Part shown: one piece after another, positions 7,337-14,744 of the stretch | Position numbering within the stretch: position 1 is the stretch's first letter | Layout: each line of letters begins with the position of its first letter | Assembly: GCA_903851445.1 (NCBI GenBank) | Contig: CAINOH010000009.1 | Coordinates: 197,784 to 261,783 of the forward strand | Source of the DNA: an uncultured Microcaldota archaeon | GTDB taxonomy: Archaea; Micrarchaeota; Micrarchaeia; Norongarragalinales; CAINOH01 | DNA length: 64,000 nucleotides | Direction: 5' to 3' | The notes under the pieces: generated by a model | Told to the model about the DNA's origin: nothing | What the model saw: the letters and a program-made list of their open reading frames with translations, nothing else | The model's database searches: none | Position numbers and translations under genes: made by a program

Positions 7337-7924
7337 CTATCTTTCCTGCAGTTCTTTGAGCTTGAAGAAGCACTTGGCGCAAGCTTCGGCGTCCTTGTAC
7401 GCGCTGTGCGAACCTGAAAGTTCCTTTGCAAATAATTTCCAGTGAAGCTGCGAGAGCGTCGGCCACTTGTACCCGTAGCCATATCCGGTCTTCGGTATTG
7501 CGCAAAGGTCAGTAGTTGATTTCATCGTGCAGAACTTCTCAATCTCCTTGAGCGTTTCGATGTCGGAGTGCAGACCCAGTCGGTAAAGCTCGGCGCCGAG
7601 GATTTTTTGGTCAAAGTCAATGTTGTGGCCAACCAAGGTGTGCGCCTCATCAAGGGCATCGATGAACTTTTCAAGGGCGTCCACAAGGGCAATTCCGTCT
7701 GCAAGCGCGCGCTCGGTTGTAATGCCGTGGATCCTTACAACGTCTTCAGGGATTGTGAACCCTTCGGGCTTGATAATCAGGTCCGCGCTTTCCTTGAGCT
7801 TGCCCGCATCATCATACATTAGGAAGCCCAGCTGAACCATGCGCGGCCAGTTGTCCGTGTCGCAAAAGTCCGCATCCCAGCGCACAGGCAGGCCGGTTGT
7901 CTCGGTGTCGAAGAAGAGGTACAC
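7337..7924 (-). CDS. DnaQ-like 3'-5' exonuclease (DEDDh family)
   Basis: A 195-aa exonuclease-fold protein. The DEDDh residues are visible: FDTETTG (ExoI), HNIDFD (ExoII) and HSAYKDA (ExoIII). Such proteins proofread DNA or trim RNA and DNA 3' ends; stand-alone versions in archaea have no fixed assignment. The ORF track begins 88 residues too early inside scpB. I use the GTG at 7924, which puts the first strand at residue 2 and is preceded by GGATGGTAAG. It follows scpB by about 50 nt in the same direction and is probably co-transcribed. Confidence 0.85.
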   Translation of the reverse strand: MYLFFDTETTGLPVRWDADFCDTDNWPRMVQLGFLMYDDAGKLKESADLIIKPEGFTIPEDVVRIHGITTERALADGIALVDALEKFIDALDEAHTLVGHNIDFDQKILGAELYRLGLHSDIETLKEIEKFCTMKSTTDLCAIPKTGYGYGYKWPTLSQLHWKLFAKELSGSHSAYKDAEACAKCFFKLKELQER

Positions 7925-7973
7925 TATGTTCTTACCATCCTGTAATCTTTTTAGCTGATTGCCAAGCGCAGCT

Positions 7974-8831
7974 TCACTGCGCCTGCTGGAAGTGTTCGAA
8001 GAACTTGCGCGTGGGCTTGAGCAGCCGCGTGTTGCCCTTCTTTTCGGAGATGATATAGCCGCGTTCCTTAAGCTCGGCAACATACTCATAGATTTCGCCG
8101 CGGAAGTAGTTCTTGAGCCCGCTCTGCAGTATCTGGCCTTTCTTTGCGATGAGCGCGAGAATCTTGAGCGATTTTCTTGAAAGCTCAATTTCCTTTGAAA
8201 GCTGCGAAACTGCGGGAAGGTAGATGCTGCGCACCTGCAGCCGCGCCTCGTTGTTTATGAATTCAATCATCAGTGCGGACTGTCTTTCGTCGTATTCCGC
8301 CTGCAGGTTGTAGACAAAGCGGGTGGCTTGTTTTACCGTGCAGTGCGAAAGCAATGCAAGTTCTGCCGGAGTGAGTGGCTTGTTTGCAAGTAGCAACGCT
8401 GCCTCGATTACCTTGGCCTTGTCCAGCTCGGGTCTTTCCTTTGCAACCTCGGAAAGCTTGTCAAGTGCAGACTGGCCTATGTCGCCTTCCTCCTCGTATT
8501 GCGGCTCCTCCTCTTCAGCGTCTTTTGTTGTCATCGAGCCTTTGGAGTCGCCTTCGGAGGATTCCGTGTCAGCACCAGCAATGGTCTTTTCGGGGGTGAT
8601 TGTCTCCATTAGCCGGGTTTCTTTTTTGTCTTCCGCTTCAGCGGCCTTCTGCTCCTCAATGGCTTGGCCTATCGCGTCGGAAGTCTTCTCAAGCTCGGCG
8701 CCGCCAATCTGCTCCTCGTGGGCGTTGATGGCCTCTTCATTGATGGACTCCACAAGCTCGGCCTCCATTCTGTCCGCCTGTTGCCTGAGGTCCTGGACTT
8801 CAGCAGTTGGTTTTACTGGCTTTCTTGCCAT
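7974..8831 (-). CDS. scpB: Segregation and condensation protein B
   Basis: ScpB is the winged-helix kite subunit of the SMC-ScpAB condensin complex. The 285-aa protein has a long acidic, low-complexity N-terminal region (about residues 1-135, many Glu, Lys and Ala) before the ScpB core. The core begins near KVIEAALLLANKPLTPAELA (first winged helix) and ends with LKILALIAKKGQILQSGL and YVAELKERGYI (second winged helix). The N-terminal tail is much longer than in typical ScpB (about 180-200 aa). ScpA and SMC are not in the window. It lies upstream of a DnaQ-like exonuclease gene in the same orientation. Confidence 0.88.
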   Translation of the reverse strand: MARKPVKPTAEVQDLRQQADRMEAELVESINEEAINAHEEQIGGAELEKTSDAIGQAIEEQKAAEAEDKKETRLMETITPEKTIAGADTESSEGDSKGSMTTKDAEEEEPQYEEEGDIGQSALDKLSEVAKERPELDKAKVIEAALLLANKPLTPAELALLSHCTVKQATRFVYNLQAEYDERQSALMIEFINNEARLQVRSIYLPAVSQLSKEIELSRKSLKILALIAKKGQILQSGLKNYFRGEIYEYVAELKERGYIISEKKGNTRLLKPTRKFFEHFQQAQ

Positions 8832-8888
8832 AGGCGTTACACTCGGTCTTTGCTTGCAACTCTAGTGGGTAATAGTAGTCAAGGCGGG

Positions 8889-8899
8889 GTTTTATAAAA
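8889..8899 (+). promoter_or_regulatory. TATA box of rpsB
   Basis: TTTTATAAAAA preceded by a G-rich stretch (GGCGGGG), about 100 nt before the uS2 start. It predicts a transcription start near 8920 and a leader of about 75 nt. The leader ends with a GGTG ribosome binding site 8 nt before the ATG. Confidence 0.5.
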
Positions 8900-8996
8900 A
8901 TGCTTCAGCCCAAGCAATAGCGGCAACAGCCGGCTTTGCGCTGTTGACTAACTGCCTGCGTGTTGTAACAAGGGCATTGAAACTTAGGTGTAGACT

Positions 8997-9584
8997 ATGG
9001 CAGAGACTCTGCTTCCACAGGAAAAATATCTCGAATCGGGCATCCACATCGGGACCAAGACCAAGAACGGCGGGATGCGCGCATTCATCTACAAGGCGCG
9101 CGAGGACGGCCTCCACGTGCTCGACCTCAAAAAGATGGACGAGCGCATGAGGCTTGCTGCAGGAATGCTTGCGGCATACGAGCCCTCCACAGTGTACATA
9201 ATCGGCAGCAAGGACAACGCCTTCGGTCCAATCAACAAGATGTGCGAGCTTACGGGCTTTAACGCCCTGAACAACCGCTTCACTCCCGGCCGCTTCACAA
9301 ACCCCGAGCGCGCCGACTTCGTCGAGCCGGCACTCATCTTCGTGACCGACCCCGGGGTTGACAAGCAGGCCGTAAAGGAGGCCAACGTCATCAACGTGCC
9401 CGTAATCGCGCTTTGCGACACCAACAACAGCACCCGCTTCGTCGACCTGGTAATCCCGGCGAACAACAAGGGAAAGAAGGCCATCGCACTCGCGTTCTGG
9501 CTCATCACCCGTGAAGTGCTCAAGCTGAAGGGCTCAATCTCAGGCTACGAGGAGTTCACGGCAGTGCCGGCGGATTTTGAGTAA
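8997..9584 (+). CDS. rpsB: Small ribosomal subunit protein uS2
   Basis: Ribosomal protein S2 of the 30S subunit. The 195-aa protein has the archaeal/eukaryotic (SA-type) form: an N-terminal segment with YLESGIHIGTKTKN, a central stretch with the conserved FTPGRFTNP, and the C-terminal VPVIALCDTNN near FVDLVIPANNKGK. Length is typical for archaeal S2. The ATG at 8997 is preceded by AGGTGTAGACT, a good ribosome binding site. The usual S2 neighbours (RpoN, RpoK, S9, L13, enolase) are absent here, although rpoK lies 12 kb away. Confidence 0.96.
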   Translation: MAETLLPQEKYLESGIHIGTKTKNGGMRAFIYKAREDGLHVLDLKKMDERMRLAAGMLAAYEPSTVYIIGSKDNAFGPINKMCELTGFNALNNRFTPGRFTNPERADFVEPALIFVTDPGVDKQAVKEANVINVPVIALCDTNNSTRFVDLVIPANNKGKKAIALAFWLITREVLKLKGSISGYEEFTAVPADFE

Positions 9585-9632
9585 GTTCATTTAGGCGGTT
9601 TCTCCGCCATCATCTTTCTTTTTCTTAAAAAA

Positions 9633-10418
9633 TTAGATTTTTACAACAAGGCCTTCCTTAGCCGCAACCGCCTTCACTCCAGTCTCCTTTTCAAAGCGCG
9701 TCAGTTCCTTGTCTATCCCTGCCTTGAGGAAGCGCTCGCCAAAGTGCGAAAAGACGATCATCTTGGGCTTGTTTTTCATGGACGTGACCCCGGCGATGAC
9801 TTCATTGAGGCACAGGTGGAACTCGAACCGGTCGGAAGCTGGCCGCAGGCAGTTCACCACAAACGCGCCAAGCCCGCCTTCCAAGTCATATTGCTTCCAT
9901 AGCCCTGCAAAGACCTGCGTGTCAGCTGTGTACGCGACGGTCTTGCCGCCTGCTGACTTGTAGATGAAGCCGATTGACGAGGGGTCCTCGTGGTCGCACG
10001 CAGTGGCGGTGAGCTTGCCTGCATCGAGCAGCTGGCGGCACTCGCCCGGAGTCATTGCCTTGCAGTTGAGAAGAAGTGACTTGAAGTATTCGGGGACCTC
10101 CTTTTCGAACTCGCCGATTCCCTCAACCACGCTCCGTGCCGCAAGCAGGGTGCCGAACTTCTTGTGCCAGTGGTCAAGGGTCATCGCCTCAATCACAATC
10201 TTGGCGTCGCCAACGTGGTCGAGGTGGCAGTGGGAGACAAAGACCGTGTTGAGGCCCTTGAAGGAAAGCTTGTTCGAGAACGTCTTGAGGAACGCTCCGG
10301 GACCCGGGTCGCAGTGCATCACCAGCTTGCCGTCAGTTAGCCGAAAGCCGCCCGTAGGCATGGCCTGCGTGTCAAGCACTACCCGACCGCCCCCGCAGCC
10401 TAGGAAAAAGAGTTCCAT
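9633..10418 (-). CDS. Metallo-beta-lactamase fold hydrolase, RNase Z-like
   Basis: A 261-aa protein with the metal-binding signature SHCHLDHVGD (residues ~60-69), an N-terminal MELFFLGCGGGR strand typical of RNase Z/PqqB/ElaC-like proteins, a later His in ATACDHEDPSSIGF, AYTADTQ supplying the bridging Asp, and SHFGER near the C-terminus. This order matches the RNase Z-like branch, but the flexible exosite arm is not clear, so tRNA 3' processing is only one option; cyclic nucleotide phosphodiesterase-like proteins share these motifs. It is convergent with rpsB and stands alone. Confidence 0.8.
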   Translation of the reverse strand: MELFFLGCGGGRVVLDTQAMPTGGFRLTDGKLVMHCDPGPGAFLKTFSNKLSFKGLNTVFVSHCHLDHVGDAKIVIEAMTLDHWHKKFGTLLAARSVVEGIGEFEKEVPEYFKSLLLNCKAMTPGECRQLLDAGKLTATACDHEDPSSIGFIYKSAGGKTVAYTADTQVFAGLWKQYDLEGGLGAFVVNCLRPASDRFEFHLCLNEVIAGVTSMKNKPKMIVFSHFGERFLKAGIDKELTRFEKETGVKAVAAKEGLVVKI

Positions 10419-10507
10419 TGCAATACAATGGGCGCGGGAAGAAAATAAAAGGCTGAAGCGGGGTTGCCGAACGAAATAAAAAAGCGCTCGCAGTCGTGTC
10501 TTTCGTG

Positions 10508-11353
10508 ATGTATATGGGTAGGTCTCAAAAGGGTTTTATTCGCGATATCAACGCCGGGCGTGCAAGCAACCGTCCTTTTTGGACGGAACAAAAGAGACAG
10601 GCTGCCCAGACGGCTCAAGCCAACGCGGCCAGGGAAAAGGAACTGGCCGTGCTGAAAGCCAGGTCAGAAGAGCTTCGGAATTCATATTCCGCCGCCTTGA
10701 AAGCCAGAGATTTCGTGAAGTGCAGGGACACTTTGCAGCAACTATCGCGGGTTTATAGAGAGCGAAGTATGGATCACCACTATGATGTTGTGATGGGGCG
10801 TTTGGATTCTGCGGACAAAGTCGTCGATTCCCTTCATGAGATAAACGAAATCCGCGCCAAATACCCTGCGGAACAGAGGACTGCGGTCGGAGTTAGCAAA
10901 CCATCGAAGACGGATTCTGAAGACCTGTACACGCATCACATCAGAGCCGCAACCAACATAGCAAAGCTGTTCAAAAAGCCAGTAGAGGAGCATCCCCTTT
11001 CAAAGGCGCACTCAAACGAAGCCGCGGCCATCAAGGAGCATTATTCCTCGTTGGTTAAGGTGGAGCGCATAAAGCGTATAGAAAAGGACTTGGCGATGCT
11101 CAAACCCGAAAATATTGGTTCACTCAAGGACTTGTTAATGGGAGAGCTCGCCCGGTTGAACGGTTCTCCCTCGGAGGCACGGACGCACTACATGCGTGCT
11201 TTTGCACCCGGCAAGGAACAGCGCGACAATGTCCGCTTCATCGTAGATCTGAACGGCCGGGAAACTGCCCGTAATATCCTTGAACTTGCCGCGCCTGAAG
11301 GCGAAAAACCTACGTTGTTCGCCCGAAGGATGTTTGCGGAACATCTCTACTAG
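10508..11353 (+). CDS. Orphan hypothetical protein, helical
   Basis: A 281-aa soluble protein, rich in Lys, Arg, Glu and Ala, mostly helical (for example KQRRAAQ-like segments near residue 30 and LKARSEELRNSYSAALKARD). The C-terminal part has an arrangement resembling TPR helices: LLMGELARLNGSPSEARTHY looks like the second helix of a repeat. No catalytic motif. A TATA-like AAATAAAA centred at 10478 predicts a start at about 10503, so I use the ATG at 10508 rather than the track GTG at 10496; the ATG at 10514 is also possible. It is one of several orphan genes in the window that stand alone between conserved genes. Confidence 0.6.
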   Translation: MYMGRSQKGFIRDINAGRASNRPFWTEQKRQAAQTAQANAAREKELAVLKARSEELRNSYSAALKARDFVKCRDTLQQLSRVYRERSMDHHYDVVMGRLDSADKVVDSLHEINEIRAKYPAEQRTAVGVSKPSKTDSEDLYTHHIRAATNIAKLFKKPVEEHPLSKAHSNEAAAIKEHYSSLVKVERIKRIEKDLAMLKPENIGSLKDLLMGELARLNGSPSEARTHYMRAFAPGKEQRDNVRFIVDLNGRETARNILELAAPEGEKPTLFARRMFAEHLY

Positions 11354-11407
11354 ATGAAATAAGTAGAGCTTTAAAATAAGAAATAAAAAGAAAAAGTGAA
11401 AGAGGAA

Positions 11408-11578
11408 CTATGTCCTCTTTGCGTATTTCTTGGTCCAGCGCAGGTGCAGCGGGTTCCTCGTCTTGGAGTTTACCTCGCACTTGTGCGAGCAGTAGTGGCT
11501 CACTACGCCCTGCTTGGTGATGAACGTCACGCCGGTGCCCACCGGGTACTTGTTTCCGCAGAATGTACAGACTGCCAT
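11408..11578 (-). CDS. rpl24e: Large ribosomal subunit protein eL24
   Basis: A 56-aa zinc ribbon protein of the 50S subunit, missing from the supplied ORF track because of its length. The translation begins MAVCTFCGN and has the second Cys pair in HYCSHKCE, giving C-x2-C and C-x3-C zinc ligands; it ends with RWTKKYAKRT, all typical of archaeal L24e. The ATG directly abuts the TAA of the eS28 gene (TAAATG), so translation is probably coupled. It is the last gene of the L7Ae-S28e-L24e cluster; the ndk gene that often follows is absent here. Confidence 0.95.
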   Translation of the reverse strand: MAVCTFCGNKYPVGTGVTFITKQGVVSHYCSHKCEVNSKTRNPLHLRWTKKYAKRT

Positions 11579-11893
11579 TTATTTGGTAGCACCCCGTGGC
11601 TTGATCGGCTTTGCCTCGCGCTCGGTCTCAAGCAGTATCAGGTAATCCCCCTTGCGTATGGGGCCCTTTACGTTGCGCCTAATGACACGGCCCTGGTCGC
11701 GGCCCGAGAGCACCTTGCACATTACCTGGATGACCTCACCGAACACCCCTGACCGGCCGAGGATTTCGACTACCTGCGAGGGGTAGCCTTCGAAGTTGGC
11801 TGGGATTGCAGATGCGTCGGACGCCTTTGTCTCGAGTGACTTGGCCTGCTCCTCCTTTTCCTTCTTGGATTCAATCTTCTTTTTTCCGCCCAT
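11579..11893 (-). CDS. rps28e: Small ribosomal subunit protein eS28 with N-terminal extension
   Basis: OB-fold ribosomal protein of the 30S subunit. The core is unmistakable: [40 protein letters not shown] and the C-terminal LLETEREA. The usual archaeal length is about 70-80 aa; this one has 104 aa because of a Lys/Glu-rich N-terminal tail of about 35 residues ([19 protein letters not shown]). The tail has no internal Met to allow a shorter start, so it is probably real. It sits between L7Ae (38-nt gap) and L24e (zero gap). Confidence 0.94.
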   Translation of the reverse strand: MGGKKKIESKKEKEEQAKSLETKASDASAIPANFEGYPSQVVEILGRSGVFGEVIQVMCKVLSGRDQGRVIRRNVKGPIRKGDYLILLETEREAKPIKPRGATK

Positions 11894-11931
11894 TGTAACA
11901 CGTCTCTAAAAGTAAGTCAAGCTAGATGGAG

Positions 11932-12321
11932 TTATTTCTTCTTCTCCTCTGCCTTGGGCGCGAGGGCAACAGCCTTCTCTACGACCTCCTTGAGCACGGC
12001 CTCGGCCTTGTCCGCCTTGGCCACTGCGACTGCCGCAGTCCCCACTCCCAGGCCAGCGGCCTTTCCAAGCGTGAGCTTCTCCGAGATGAACACGTACGGC
12101 ACCTTCTTCTCACCACAGAGCATCGGAAGGTGCATGACGATTTCCTCAGGGTCGACGTCAGCTGCGATGAGCACGAGCTTTGCGTTCCCGCGCTCGATGG
12201 CCTTTGTCGCCTCGTTGGTTCCCTTTCGGAGCCCGCCGCACGCAAGGCCGGCCTCCACTACCTGGAGTGCCTTCTGCTGGACGTCGGAGGGGGTTTCGTA
12301 CTTTACATAAGATTTTGCCAT
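11932..12321 (-). CDS. rpl7ae: Ribosomal protein eL8 (L7Ae), kink-turn binding protein
   Basis: A 129-aa protein that binds kink-turns in 23S rRNA, C/D and H/ACA guide RNAs and often RNase P RNA. GGLRKGTNEATKAIERGNAKLV is the RNA-binding signature; ADVDPEEIVMHLP and VPYVFISEKLTLGKAAGL follow as expected. The C-terminus adds an Ala/Glu/Lys tail. The ATG directly follows the TAA of a 27-codon upstream ORF (12322-12405). In other archaea L7Ae can repress its own mRNA through a leader kink-turn; the leader here contains GATGA but I could not fold a clear kink-turn. Confidence 0.95.
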   Translation of the reverse strand: MAKSYVKYETPSDVQQKALQVVEAGLACGGLRKGTNEATKAIERGNAKLVLIAADVDPEEIVMHLPMLCGEKKVPYVFISEKLTLGKAAGLGVGTAAVAVAKADKAEAVLKEVVEKAVALAPKAEEKKK

Positions 12322-12405
12322 TTACAGATTCACCTTTCTCAATTTCGCTTTCATTGAAAGACGTTTCATCGCTTTCCCCGGGCAGCAGTCGCCGTCCCGG
12401 GTCAT
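12322..12405 (-). CDS. Possible small leader ORF, 27 aa, abutting rpl7ae
   Basis: An ATG ORF (start MTRDGDCCPGKAMKR, end KVNL) whose TAA is immediately followed by the ATG of rpl7ae. A TATA box on the minus strand (CTAAAATACTT, about 12440-12450) predicts a start near 12420, so this ATG would be the first on the mRNA after a leader of about 15 nt. The same TAAATG junction is used between rps28e and rpl24e in this operon. The C-terminal part is strongly basic. It could be a leader peptide, a small ribosome-associated protein, or a chance ORF. Confidence 0.35.
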   Translation of the reverse strand: MTRDGDCCPGKAMKRLSMKAKLRKVNL

Positions 12406-12439
12406 AAAGCCAGAGTCCGCAAAAACGCGGAGAACTAGC

Positions 12440-12450
12440 GAAGTATTTTA
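12440..12450 (-). promoter_or_regulatory. TATA box of the L7Ae-S28e-L24e operon
   Basis: Reading the minus strand, CTAAAATACTT lies about 40 nt before the small ORF and 120 nt before rpl7ae. The stretch between it and the plus-strand TATA-like GATTTAAAA (12463-12470) forms the divergent promoter region shared with the orphan gene at 12523. Confidence 0.45.
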
Positions 12451-12522
12451 GTGCAAATAATGATTTAAAAGCGGATAGGATTACAAGAAACCTTAGGCAA
12501 ATGGCAGGAGCGATGAGTATGA

Positions 12523-12873
12523 ATGGACAGACGAGAACGGCAACCCCTGGCAGAGTCCCCCGTTAGGAGTAAAGCCGCGCAGGAAGTCGCCTTCGATCAC
12601 ATAAAGTTTTTAGATACGCTTGACCCGAAGGTTCATTGCGAGCTAAACCACCCTATCTACACGGAGTACGCCCGCGAAGTTTTTAACAAGACCAACTGGT
12701 CTGCTAAAAGCGCCCGCGTGGACGAGCTGCTGCGCTTTGCAGGAAGCAAGATGCCGGAGTTGACGGGCAAAACCCTACGTCCGGGAACGGCGCGGTTTGA
12801 GAAGGCATTCATAAAACATTACTCGAACTCGCTTGCGTCAATGTGCAGTTCGATACTTCGAAACATGAAGTAG
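12523..12873 (+). CDS. Orphan hypothetical protein
   Basis: A 116-aa basic protein with no recognised family. Features: Arg-rich N-terminus, FDHIKFLDTLDPKVHCELNH, and a helical C-terminal half (FEKAFIKHYSNSLASMCSSI). The start is unclear. Three in-frame ATGs just upstream (12501, 12513, 12519) lie in a different frame that stays open for 21 codons and ends in TAG; the best ribosome binding site (GGCAGGAG) precedes that other frame. Either the annotated ATG at 12523 is used, or a frameshift in the sequence joined the two frames. Confidence 0.5.
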   Translation: MDRRERQPLAESPVRSKAAQEVAFDHIKFLDTLDPKVHCELNHPIYTEYAREVFNKTNWSAKSARVDELLRFAGSKMPELTGKTLRPGTARFEKAFIKHYSNSLASMCSSILRNMK

Positions 12874-12891
12874 CCGAAAGGACCGCTTTCC

Positions 12892-13905
12892 CTACAGCCA
12901 GTCCTCTTTCTTGAAGTACAGCGTGGTGCCTACCATCATCACAGCCATCACCGCAAGGAGCACGTAGAAGCCGTACTCGAATTCGGTCTCGGGCATGTTG
13001 TGGAAGTTCATCCCGAAGATTCCGGCAAGGAGCGTGGGCGGCATCAGGATGGTGGATATTGCTGCCACCCGCTTCATCGACTTGTTGAGCGTGTTTGACA
13101 CGGAAGACAGGTACGCTTCCATCACGTTGGTGACCATGTCGCGGTTCATCTCTACGTTGTCCAATAGGCGCACGAGGTGGTCGTAGGTGTCGCGGTAGTA
13201 CGGCGCGTTCTGGTCGCGTACAAAGCGCACCTCGCGCCGCGAAAGCGACCCGGCGACGTCGCGGAGCGGCTGGACTTCCTTGCGGAACGTAAAGAGCAGC
13301 TTCTTCATGCGCAAGGCTTCTGAAAGCGTGGCCTTGGTGGGCTGGCCGAGCACCTCGTCCTCGAGACAGTCGAGCTTTTCCGTTATTGCGTTGAAAAGCG
13401 GGAAGTAGTCATCGACAGTCGCGTCCATCACCGCGTACAAAAGGTAGTCCGCGCCAAGCGAGAGCAGGTACGGGTTCTTCTTGGCCTTCTCGTAGACGAC
13501 TTCCTGCGTGGTGGCATTGTCAATGCTGTGGGTGATTATCCAGTTGTCTCCAAGGAAGAAGTTGAGCTGGGTGGTCTTTCCGCTCACAACGTCCGTCTCG
13601 TCCGGGCCTATCTCGTAGTCCGGCCCGGCGCCTGCGGGGATTGCGGGCACCTTGAACGAGTGCACCACCACGAACGCGTAGTTCGGGTAGACTTCGACCT
13701 TCGGCCGCTGGTTGGTCTTTCGCGCGTCCTCGATGGAAAGCTCGTGAAGCCTGAACGCGTGCGCAAGCCCCTCAGTTTCCTTGGGCGTTGGTGCGTCCAC
13801 ATCCACCCACACGGTGTTGGACTTTACCGCAGCTGCCTTGGCTATTGCCGCAAGGTCGGACTCTTCCCTGGCCTTTCCTTTCGAGTAGATGAGCGCGCGG
13901 ATCAT
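12892..13905 (-). CDS. corA: CorA-type magnesium/cobalt transporter
   Basis: A pentameric Mg2+ channel of the CorA-MIT family in the cytoplasmic membrane. The 337-aa protein has the large N-terminal alpha/beta cytosolic domain, a long helical stalk (VRDQNAPYYRDTYDHLVRLL onward), then the first membrane helix ending in GIFGMNFHNMPE with the required GMN motif, and the second membrane helix (YVLLAVMAVMMVGTTLYF) ending in a basic tail. I start at the ATG at 13905, preceded by GTGA, instead of the track start which adds a non-conserved MRRAVFKSSEK. The gene is convergent with the orphan at 12523. Confidence 0.93.
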   Translation of the reverse strand: MIRALIYSKGKAREESDLAAIAKAAAVKSNTVWVDVDAPTPKETEGLAHAFRLHELSIEDARKTNQRPKVEVYPNYAFVVVHSFKVPAIPAGAGPDYEIGPDETDVVSGKTTQLNFFLGDNWIITHSIDNATTQEVVYEKAKKNPYLLSLGADYLLYAVMDATVDDYFPLFNAITEKLDCLEDEVLGQPTKATLSEALRMKKLLFTFRKEVQPLRDVAGSLSRREVRFVRDQNAPYYRDTYDHLVRLLDNVEMNRDMVTNVMEAYLSSVSNTLNKSMKRVAAISTILMPPTLLAGIFGMNFHNMPETEFEYGFYVLLAVMAVMMVGTTLYFKKEDWL

Positions 13906-13987
13906 TTTTTCACTTGATTTGAAAACGGCCCGGCGCAAATTAAAGCTTTTTATTGCGGGCTTACGATTGTGATGTGGACGCGGTGCA

Positions 13988-14698
13988 TTGGGGTTGGGCT
14001 ACAAAAAAGGGCAACTGGTTCTTTTCGACCTCGACCAGACCATTGTTGATGCGATTCCCCTTTACGACCGCGCGTGCAGGAGGGCCTTTCGCGAGCACTT
14101 CAACGTTGAGTGCAGCGCATACGAGTTGGACTTTGCTGGAAAGACCATGCCCGCGATAATTCGGGAGGGTTGTGAAAAGAAGGGCGTGCCAAGAACGGAG
14201 TACGATGCCAAAGCGCACCTTGTGATTCGCGACTTGATACGGTATTTCGACAGCTACGTTTCGCAGAAGGATTCGAATATCAGGGTCCTTCCGGGTGCAA
14301 AAGAGCTGCTTGAGGCGCTTTCCAAAAAGGGCATCCTGCTAGGCATAGTGACCGGGAGCGCGGAAAAAAGCGCAAACAAGCTTCTTTTTCGGGCGGGGCT
14401 TCGGCGGTATTTTGCGTTCGTGGTCGGCGGCGAGCGTGCTGCTGACAAGAAGCAGGCTGCCAAAGAGGCGCTTTCCGAAGCCAAAAAGGCGTTGGGGTGT
14501 TTTCCGAAAAAAGTCGTCTTCGTGGGCGATTCTCCACGCGAGGCGCAGGTTGCAAAAGCCGAAAACTTCGCTTTTATCGGAACCGCAACAGGTTATCACA
14601 CGAAAAAACAGCTCAAAGATGCCGGGGCGGCCTTCGTGTTTGCGGACCTTTCAGGCACCAAAAAAGTCCTGGCTGCGATATTGTCGCAACTTAAATGA
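13988..14698 (+). CDS. HAD-superfamily phosphatase (phosphoglycolate phosphatase-like)
   Basis: A 236-aa haloacid dehalogenase hydrolase. Motif I is LFDLDQTIVD (the nucleophile Asp and the acid/base Asp), motif II is the Thr in GIVTGS, motif III a Lys in the KKQAAKEA region, and motif IV is VFVGDSPREA. The helical cap between residues ~20 and 90 is C1-type, as in phosphoglycolate phosphatases and beta-phosphoglucomutases, so the substrate is probably a small phosphomonoester. It starts at a TTG; the ORF has no ATG near the expected N-terminus. It is convergent with taw1. Confidence 0.82.
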   Translation: MGLGYKKGQLVLFDLDQTIVDAIPLYDRACRRAFREHFNVECSAYELDFAGKTMPAIIREGCEKKGVPRTEYDAKAHLVIRDLIRYFDSYVSQKDSNIRVLPGAKELLEALSKKGILLGIVTGSAEKSANKLLFRAGLRRYFAFVVGGERAADKKQAAKEALSEAKKALGCFPKKVVFVGDSPREAQVAKAENFAFIGTATGYHTKKQLKDAGAAFVFADLSGTKKVLAAILSQLK

Positions 14699-14744
14699 TT
14701 GCTTAGTTTGTAGTGCCTAACTTTCTTCTTTTGTTGGGTTCCGC

